DNA from: Anaerotignum faecicola
GTDB taxonomy: Bacteria > Bacillota > Clostridia > Lachnospirales > Anaerotignaceae
Length of the DNA stretch: 64,000 nt
Assembly: GCF_003865035.1 (NCBI RefSeq)
Contig: NZ_BHVZ01000001.1
Span: 682,001-746,000 of the forward strand
Direction: 5' to 3'
A program made the translations under genes and the position numbers. Shown one piece after another: positions 58,500-64,000 of this stretch. Positions within the stretch are counted from its first letter, which is position 1. Each line of letters starts with the position of its first letter. The notes under the pieces are model-generated. The model saw only the letters and a list, made by a program, of their open reading frames with translations, did not search any database and was not told where the DNA came from.

Positions 58500-59705
58500 T
58501 TATGCCTGTAGGGACACAGGCTCTTCCTTCTCTGCAACGATTCCCTGCTTTTTCTTCTCAATGCGGTTCAGACGCAGCTGCCAGATGATACAGCTCAGCG
58601 TAAGGCAGACCACGATGATGCCGCCGAGAAGTAGCAGCTCCTTTTTCACTGCGGAAAAGCCACATCCCATCAATGCCACATTGCGATAGCCGATGACAAA
58701 ATGCGTCAGTGGAAAGACCTGCCCGATTTTCTGATAGAACGCAGGCAACGCAATGGTGGGCCAGGTGTAGCCACTCAGCACCAGAGAGGGCGAGGTGAAC
58801 ACCAGAGAGATAGAGGTTGCCACAATGGGATTTGGCATGACCGCGGAAAAGAACTGCCCCAAGGCAACAATCGACAGCAGGAAAAGACTGCTGTAGACAA
58901 ACCAGAGCAGAAGGCTTCCTCGCATGGGAATCGCATAGCCCCAACGGATGATGGCGGAGCAGATTGCCCATGCCGCGAGGGAAATCAGGAAATAGACCAA
59001 GCATTTCACAAGCACCTGCAAGGGGGCACTTTTGGAAATGCTTTGCATTTCATCCAGATGACCGCTTTCCTTCTCCCGAACGAGGGAGATTGCCGCGAAA
59101 TAAATCAGCACCTGCTGAACGGTTGCGGCAACGAAGCCATACACCAGAAAATACGAGAAGTTATTCGTCGGGTTATACCATTGACGGGTATAGAAGCTGA
59201 CGGGGTTCATGGTCGCAAGGGCATCGTCCACGGTTTCACCCTTTGCCACAAGGCTTTTGACAGCAATCTGGGTGGAAACCGTCCCCAGAACCTCAGAACC
59301 CTTGAGGTTGATGGTACTGCCATAGCCCATATTGACGGCACTGGAGCCGAGAAGCACCTCTGCCTGCTGACCCAACTGCATTTTTCTTGTGAAATCCGCA
59401 GGGAAGATGAGACAGCCGACAATTTCGCCGTCACGCATGGCTTCGGCAATTTCATCCTCATCGTTATAATAGCCGACCACATCAAAATACGGGGACTGGC
59501 GGAAGGCTTCGACCACCTCTCTGGTCTGCTTGGTATAGCTGTAATCCACCACGCCCATTTTCAAATCGGAGAAATAGCCCTTTCCGTAGCCACTGCCGCA
59601 GATACAGGTGACGAAAATCGGCACAAGCACCATCAGAACGAGGGAACGGGGGCGTTTCAGGAGATATTTCCATTCCCGAAGAAATAATTTTACTGCGTTT
59701 TTCAT
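58500..59705 (-). CDS. ABC-2 type export permease, copy 2
   Basis: A 401-residue membrane protein of the YhhJ/YbhR type: one N-terminal helix, a large extracytoplasmic domain (VDYSYTKQTREVVEAFRQSPYFDV to about 200) and five C-terminal helices. LGQFFSAVMPNPIVATSISLVFTSPSLVLSGYTWP is the typical ABC-2 core. Overlaps the upstream permease by ATGA. No ATPase is encoded in the operon. Start chosen at MKNAVKLFLREW with AGGGGGTG upstream. Confidence 0.88.
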   Translation of the reverse strand: MKNAVKLFLREWKYLLKRPRSLVLMVLVPIFVTCICGSGYGKGYFSDLKMGVVDYSYTKQTREVVEAFRQSPYFDVVGYYNDEDEIAEAMRDGEIVGCLIFPADFTRKMQLGQQAEVLLGSSAVNMGYGSTINLKGSEVLGTVSTQIAVKSLVAKGETVDDALATMNPVSFYTRQWYNPTNNFSYFLVYGFVAATVQQVLIYFAAISLVREKESGHLDEMQSISKSAPLQVLVKCLVYFLISLAAWAICSAIIRWGYAIPMRGSLLLWFVYSSLFLLSIVALGQFFSAVMPNPIVATSISLVFTSPSLVLSGYTWPTIALPAFYQKIGQVFPLTHFVIGYRNVALMGCGFSAVKKELLLLGGIIVVCLTLSCIIWQLRLNRIEKKKQGIVAEKEEPVSLQA

Positions 59706-60910
59706 GCCTGCACCCCCTCTGTCTGTGTATTCTTCTCTGCCGCCTTCTGCTTCTTTTCCGCACGGCACACCTGCCAGACAAAGACTGCAAGGCTGAGCAC
59801 AAATGCACCTATACCAAGGGTTAAGAGCATAGCGCGATTGTGCTGTAGGGAGGTGCGCTCAAAGCCGATACCCATCAGAATGATACTGCGGACGGGGCCG
59901 AGGTAATGGGTGACGGGCAGATAATTTGCAATCCGTACCAGAAAATCCGGCATTTCCGTATGCGGCCAGGAAAAGCCTGCCAGTACGAAAAACGGATAGG
60001 TCAGCGCCATGAGCCACTGCATCGCATGCAGGGAATTTTTGCAGAGCAGCCCCAGAAGCGCACCGAAGCCGAGCAGGCAGAACACGAAGCAAGCACTTAG
60101 AAGCAGGAAATCCGCCCGCGCGCCGCGCATGGGGAAGCTGTAAATTTTCATAATCACGGCATAATTCAGCAGGAGATTGAAAAAGCCTGCAATGCCGTAG
60201 AAAAGCATTTTATCGAAATAATAGAGGATTGCATCCCGCTTACGGAATTTGCCCGAAAGGATGCCTTCCTTCTTTTCATCCGCGAAGGAGCCTGCCACCG
60301 CAGAGAGGAAGAGCTGATGATAAACAAGACCGGTCAGCCCAAGCCCCAGATACATCAGATAACTGAACTGGGGATTAAACCACGGGCGAAGCACAGTCGA
60401 AATCGGCATAACCTTCGCCGTACCCTCCGCAACGCTGCTGCCCGATGCCACATAGCTTTTGACCGCAATCTGGGAGGAAACGGTTTTCACGACCTGCATG
60501 ACGGAAACAACCGCACTGTTGCCGACAAGGTTATTCGCACTATTGATGCCGACAAGCACCTCTGCCTGCTGTCCCAGCTGAAGGGAACGGGTATAATCGG
60601 CAGGGATGACGATAATGCCATACACCTCGCCCTCCTCCATTTTCTGCTTTGCCTCATCCAAATCCTGCAGGACAAGGGTGACATCAAAACGATCGGATTC
60701 ATCGAAGGCGCGAATCAGTTCTCTTGTTTTTGCGGAGGAGGACATTTCCACCGCCGCCAGAGGAATATGGTTGACAATGCCGTTTTGGAAGGCACCGCAG
60801 ACCACAATATTCATCAGAAGCGGGGCAACGAGAAACATAAAGATGCCCCGCGGATCTTTCACCAGAAGCCAAAGCTCCCGAAGAAGCCCCTTGAAAAATG
60901 TCAGAATCAT
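59702..60910 (-). CDS. ABC-2 type export permease, copy 1
   Basis: A 402-residue paralog of the neighbouring permease (one helix, large outside domain, five helices). MILTFFKGLLRELWLLVKDPRGIFMFLVAPLLMNIVVCG is the first helix, split here; LGALLGLLCKNSLHAMQWLMALTYPFFVLAGFSWP-type segment is the core. The two permeases would form a heterodimer. It overlaps the HlyD stop by ATGA. Confidence 0.88.
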   Translation of the reverse strand: MILTFFKGLLRELWLLVKDPRGIFMFLVAPLLMNIVVCGAFQNGIVNHIPLAAVEMSSSAKTRELIRAFDESDRFDVTLVLQDLDEAKQKMEEGEVYGIIVIPADYTRSLQLGQQAEVLVGINSANNLVGNSAVVSVMQVVKTVSSQIAVKSYVASGSSVAEGTAKVMPISTVLRPWFNPQFSYLMYLGLGLTGLVYHQLFLSAVAGSFADEKKEGILSGKFRKRDAILYYFDKMLFYGIAGFFNLLLNYAVIMKIYSFPMRGARADFLLLSACFVFCLLGFGALLGLLCKNSLHAMQWLMALTYPFFVLAGFSWPHTEMPDFLVRIANYLPVTHYLGPVRSIILMGIGFERTSLQHNRAMLLTLGIGAFVLSLAVFVWQVCRAEKKQKAAEKNTQTEGVQA

Positions 60911-61887
60911 TTTTTCTCACCTGCTTTATCCAGGTCTACCTGCACCAGCATTCCGGGGTAAAGCATGATATCATCCTTCTCGGAAAGGGCGATTTTCACC
61001 TCGTATGTAACAACATCCTGATCATTCAGCTCATTTGTGGATTTTTTGGTTGCAAAATCAGGGCTTTTAGAGATATTGACGATTTTGCCATGAAAGACGG
61101 TATCGGGGTGCGCCTTACTGGTCAGAGGAATCTGCTGACCGACCTTCAGCTTGCCGACTGCGTATTCATCCACATTTGCCATGACCCAGCGGTCGCTGTA
61201 ATCTGTGAGGGTAACGATGGTGGTGCCTGTGCCGATGAGCTCCCCGAGAGAGGAGGAAACCATGGTGATGGTGCCGTTGCAGGGGGCATACTGAGAGGTC
61301 TGCCCCAGATTGAGATTGACTTCATCCAGAACACCCTTTGCTGCCGCAAGCTGTCCATTTGCCGCTTCATACTGCCCCTGTGCCGCCTGCTGCTGTGCCG
61401 CTGCCGCCGCGGCATCCAATCTTGCCGCCTCCAGCTGGGTGGTCAGCTTATCCATATTATCCTGAGAAACGGCATCCATGGCGTAGAGCTCCTGATATTT
61501 TGCATATTCGGTTTCCAGCAGCTTCACATTTGCGTTTGCCTTTTCCACCACTGCCGCTGCCGCCTCTGCGGCATTTTTCGCCGCCTCGACCTGCCCTGCG
61601 GCTGCCTTTGCGGTTGCGGATGCCTGTGTCTGCTTTACTTCTACATCGCGTCTGTCTGTGGAGAACAGCAAATCACCCTCCTTGACCTCCTGCCCTTCCT
61701 CGACGGGAATATCCGTCAGATAGCCGGGGATTTTCGCACGGACATAAACCTCCTTACATTCCACTGTGCCGGTGACAAAATTTCCCTTCTCCGCTGTTTT
61801 TGTATCGTCTGTTTTTGTGCCGCAGGCGCTTAATACACAGCAGCCTGCCAGAAGCAGCGCCAACACCTTCTTCTTTCCGTTTTGCAT
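60907..61887 (-). CDS. HlyD/membrane-fusion-type lipoprotein
   Basis: A 326-residue adaptor. Signal MQNGKKKVLALLLAGCCVLSAC has lipobox LSAC. Barrel-sandwich YVRAKIPGYLTDIPVEEGQEVKEGDLL, then an alanine- and glutamine-rich coiled-coil hairpin (about 100-200), and beta-barrel strands WVMANVDEYAVGKLKVGQQIPLTS. It would bridge the permeases to the TolC-like protein. ATG with AAAGGGAG. Confidence 0.9.
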   Translation of the reverse strand: MQNGKKKVLALLLAGCCVLSACGTKTDDTKTAEKGNFVTGTVECKEVYVRAKIPGYLTDIPVEEGQEVKEGDLLFSTDRRDVEVKQTQASATAKAAAGQVEAAKNAAEAAAAVVEKANANVKLLETEYAKYQELYAMDAVSQDNMDKLTTQLEAARLDAAAAAAQQQAAQGQYEAANGQLAAAKGVLDEVNLNLGQTSQYAPCNGTITMVSSSLGELIGTGTTIVTLTDYSDRWVMANVDEYAVGKLKVGQQIPLTSKAHPDTVFHGKIVNISKSPDFATKKSTNELNDQDVVTYEVKIALSEKDDIMLYPGMLVQVDLDKAGEKK

Positions 61888-61954
61888 CTTTTTACTCCCT
61901 TTCCTTTTCAGATAATTTTTTATAATGACAGAGCCTTCTTTTGCAGCCGTAAAT

Positions 61955-62530
61955 TTAAGCCACAAACAATAATTGAAAAATGGGGTGCATGATTTTTTCC
62001 GTTAAATCCATCATTTCTGCCTTGGAGAGCGGCATCCCCTCCGCAAGCCACTGCTTTACCATCCCCATGGCACCACAGGAAATAAAATGGCGGATATAAT
62101 CCGTCTGTCTGGAGTCCCTTTCCAAGCCGCGCTCCTTTCGAATTTCCTGCCCCTTCCGCTTCATAATCTCCGTCAGCTTTTCCGTAAAGCAATCGCTGTG
62201 CGGATTGAGGAACAGACAGCGGCAGAGATCCTGATTTTCGGCGATATAATCGCAGATTTTTCCAATCAGGACAGACTCCCATGTGCTGTTTTCAAGGATG
62301 GGGGTTTCCTCCAGCATGCGGGCAAATTCGCTTACGGTTTCTTCTTCCAATTCCTCCAGCAAATCGAACACATTATTATAATGAAGATAAAACGTTGCCC
62401 GATTGAGATCCGCCCTATCGGTAATATCCCTTGCGGTGATTTCGGGAAAGAGCTTTTCCTGCATCAGAGAAATGAGTGCTTCTCGCATCCGCATTTTACT
62501 GCGGATGACTCTGCGGTCCTGTTTTTCCAA
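61955..62530 (-). CDS. TetR/AcrR family regulator of the export operon
   Basis: A 191-residue repressor. Helix-turn-helix residues 1-60: LISLMQEKLFPEITARDITDRADLNRATFYLHYNN, in pieces, is the TetR signature with Thr-Phe-Tyr-Leu-His-Tyr near residue 46. The C-terminal ligand domain is unrecognised. First gene of the operon, 67 bp before the HlyD-like start, so it probably controls the export genes and itself. Confidence 0.92.
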   Translation of the reverse strand: MEKQDRRVIRSKMRMREALISLMQEKLFPEITARDITDRADLNRATFYLHYNNVFDLLEELEEETVSEFARMLEETPILENSTWESVLIGKICDYIAENQDLCRCLFLNPHSDCFTEKLTEIMKRKGQEIRKERGLERDSRQTDYIRHFISCGAMGMVKQWLAEGMPLSKAEMMDLTEKIMHPIFQLLFVA

Positions 62531-62594
62531 GATGATTTTCCCTCCCTTCTTTCTCTATATTTTTTGTATTCAGTTTCGTATAAATTTCCTCTTT

Positions 62595-62623
62595 AGGATA
62601 ACATGAAAGCACGAGATAATCAA
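62595..62623 (-). promoter_or_regulatory. Promoter of the TetR-led export operon
   Basis: On the - strand, -35 TTGATT (62618-62623), 17-nt spacer, -10 TATCCT (62595-62600). Confidence 0.6.
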
Positions 62624-62672
62624 CAATTTTCGTTAAATAGAATATTTTTGATTATTTTTTCTCGCGTTTGCG

Positions 62673-62684
62673 ATTGTATACAAT
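62673..62684. promoter_or_regulatory. 12-bp palindrome between tetR and serC
   Basis: ATTGTATACAAT is a perfect palindrome about 50 bp upstream of the tetR -35 box and 135 bp before the serC promoter. It may be an operator; no direct evidence. Confidence 0.35.
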
Positions 62685-62818
62685 AGACAAAGTGCATTTC
62701 TGTTTTCGGACGAAAGACAATATTACGTCAAATTTAACAGACTTTTCTTTTCTCTTTCAAAAAATTTTGCTTCATTCTCCAAAATTTCAGGGTGGGACAA
62801 AAAAAATCCCATTTTCAG

Positions 62819-62846
62819 TTGACGAGAAAAATGAAAGTGCTATAAT
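62819..62846 (+). promoter_or_regulatory. Promoter of serC
   Basis: -35 TTGACG (62819-62824), 16-nt spacer, -10 TATAAT (62841-62846). The remaining DNA in 62531-62914 holds no further gene. Confidence 0.75.
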
Positions 62847-62914
62847 TTCCCTATCGACAATGCCCGTTTGATGCGGACATGTGTCCATATTGTTAAAAGT
62901 TAGGAGGCTTATCT

Positions 62915-64000
62915 ATGGAAAAAAGAGTATACAACTTCTCAGCAGGTCCTTCCATGCTGCCCTTGGAGGTTCTGGAACAGGCACAGCGCGAACTGGTCTG
63001 TTACCCTTCAGCAGGCATGTCAGTGATGGAGATGAGCCACCGTTCAAAAACCTTTGAAAATATTCTGGAGAAGGCAAAGGCTGATCTCAAGGAATTGATG
63101 CACATTCCCGATAATTATAAAATCCTGTTCTTGCAGGGCGGCGGCTCAACGCAGTTTGCGATGATTCCCATGAACCTGATGAACAAAAACAACAAGGCGG
63201 ATTATGTGATCACAGGTCAGTGGGCGAAGAAGGCGGCGGCAGAGGCAGAGCGTTACGGTAAAGTGAACATCGTTGCTTCCTCAGCAGACTCAACCTTCGA
63301 CCACATCCCCACACTGGATCCTTCCAAATTCGACCCCGAAGCGGATTATTTTTATATCACACTGAACAACACCATTTACGGTACACGCTGGACGGAGCTT
63401 CCCGATACAGGCAATGTGCCGCTGGTGGGCGATATGTCCTCTTCCATTCTCTCGCAGGAGATTGATATTACGAAATTCGGTCTTCTGTATGCAGGGGCAC
63501 AGAAAAACCTCGGCCCCGCAGGCGTAACGGTTGTTATCGTGAGAGAGGATTTGCTGGGCAACGCCATGGATTTCACACCGACCATGCTGCGTTATGATAT
63601 TCACGCAGAAAATAATTCTCTTTACAACACACCCCCGACCTACGGCATTTACTTCATGGGTCTGGTATTCGACTGGGTGAAACGGCAGGGCGGCGTTGCT
63701 GCCTTGCAGAAAATCAACGAACGGAAAGCGGCTATCCTCTATGATTTCTTAGACCAATCCGAGCTGTTCCGCGGCACTGTTGTAAAGAAAGACCGTTCCC
63801 TGATGAACGCGCCCTTCGTACTGCCTACGAAGGAGCTGGATGAAAAATTCATCAAGGAGGCAAAGGCACAGGGCTTTGAAAACCTGAAAGGTCACCGCAC
63901 CGTTGGCGGCATGCGCGCAAGTATGTATAACGCAATGCCCATCGAAGGCGTGGAAAAATTAGTGGAATTCATGAAGAAATTCGAGATGGAAAATAAGTAA
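62915..64000 (+). CDS. serC: Phosphoserine aminotransferase
   Basis: A 361-residue PLP enzyme making 3-phosphoserine for serine synthesis. NFSAGPSMLPLEVLEQAQ opens the protein; ILFLQGGGSTQFAMIPMNLM is the substrate-phosphate site; GLLYAGAQKNLGPAGVTVVIV holds the PLP lysine (AQKN); GHRTVGGMRASMYNAMPIEGV ends the domain. The frame closes at base 64000, so the gene is complete. ATG with TTAGGAGG. Confidence 0.96.
   Translation: MEKRVYNFSAGPSMLPLEVLEQAQRELVCYPSAGMSVMEMSHRSKTFENILEKAKADLKELMHIPDNYKILFLQGGGSTQFAMIPMNLMNKNNKADYVITGQWAKKAAAEAERYGKVNIVASSADSTFDHIPTLDPSKFDPEADYFYITLNNTIYGTRWTELPDTGNVPLVGDMSSSILSQEIDITKFGLLYAGAQKNLGPAGVTVVIVREDLLGNAMDFTPTMLRYDIHAENNSLYNTPPTYGIYFMGLVFDWVKRQGGVAALQKINERKAAILYDFLDQSELFRGTVVKKDRSLMNAPFVLPTKELDEKFIKEAKAQGFENLKGHRTVGGMRASMYNAMPIEGVEKLVEFMKKFEMENK

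Noticed and set aside
62673..62684. Promoter -10 element for serC
   Set aside because: TATACA inside the palindrome is 160 bp from the better TTGACG-16-TATAAT promoter and has no -35 at the right distance.

Overview
The window reads as a chromosomal segment of an anaerobic, endospore-forming Firmicute, most likely a clostridium. The evidence is sporulation and germination genes (spoIID and a spoIIQ-like gene, yabP and yabQ, cwlD), strict-anaerobe metabolism (class III ribonucleotide reductase nrdDG, the NfnAB bifurcating transhydrogenase, a two-gene SufC/SufB system, the redox repressor Rex), Firmicute RNA regulators (SAM-I, THF and T-box elements) and an S-layer-homology surface protein. The genus is not resolved. 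I see no prophage, transposase gene or CRISPR array.

Layout. 0-9 kb: the 3' part of birA; metK behind a SAM-I riboswitch; a free methionine-R-sulfoxide reductase; a tightly overlapping tetrapyrrole operon (sirC-hemC-cobA/hemD-hemB) ending in a deoxyinosine glycosylase; an AlkD-like repair protein and a small HD hydrolase. 9-17 kb: an EFR1 flavodoxin-ferredoxin coupled to a lipoprotein deacetylase, a MATE exporter, rex diverging from an ABC-F gene, and folT behind a THF riboswitch. 17-26 kb: sufC-sufB with a structured leader, signal peptidase I, small redox proteins, a macro-domain protein, the spoIID-spoIIQ pair and a radical SAM protein. 25.8-26.3 kb holds a gene-free unit with its own consensus promoter and terminator (candidate structured RNA) followed by a 180-bp inverted-repeat element. 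27-33 kb: cardiolipin synthase, acyl-ACP thioesterase, three tRNAs plus a tRNA relic, and the conserved mazG-hup-rqcP-yabP-yabQ-divIC block. 33-38 kb: nfnAB, then a patch of small poorly known genes separated by a two-part repeat. 38-44 kb: an MBL hydrolase, glpK and nrdD-nrdG-dut. 44-54 kb: a 1448-residue SLH surface protein, metNIQ behind a methionine T-box, an LCP protein and a secreted phosphodiesterase. 54-64 kb: a DEAD-box-like helicase, cwlD, a cyclase-family hydrolase, a TetR-controlled export operon (HlyD-like lipoprotein, two ABC-2 permeases, TolC-like protein) without an ATPase gene, and serC.

How the parts connect. Methionine handling recurs: metK is controlled by SAM, metNIQ uptake by uncharged tRNA-Met, and the sulfoxide reductase recovers oxidised methionine. 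Folate uptake is controlled by tetrahydrofolate through what looks like a two-state Shine-Dalgarno switch. Redox control is represented by Rex, whose own promoter carries a palindrome over the -35 box. Many starts here were moved from the longest reading frame to the codon with a proper Shine-Dalgarno sequence, including several GTG and TTG starts.
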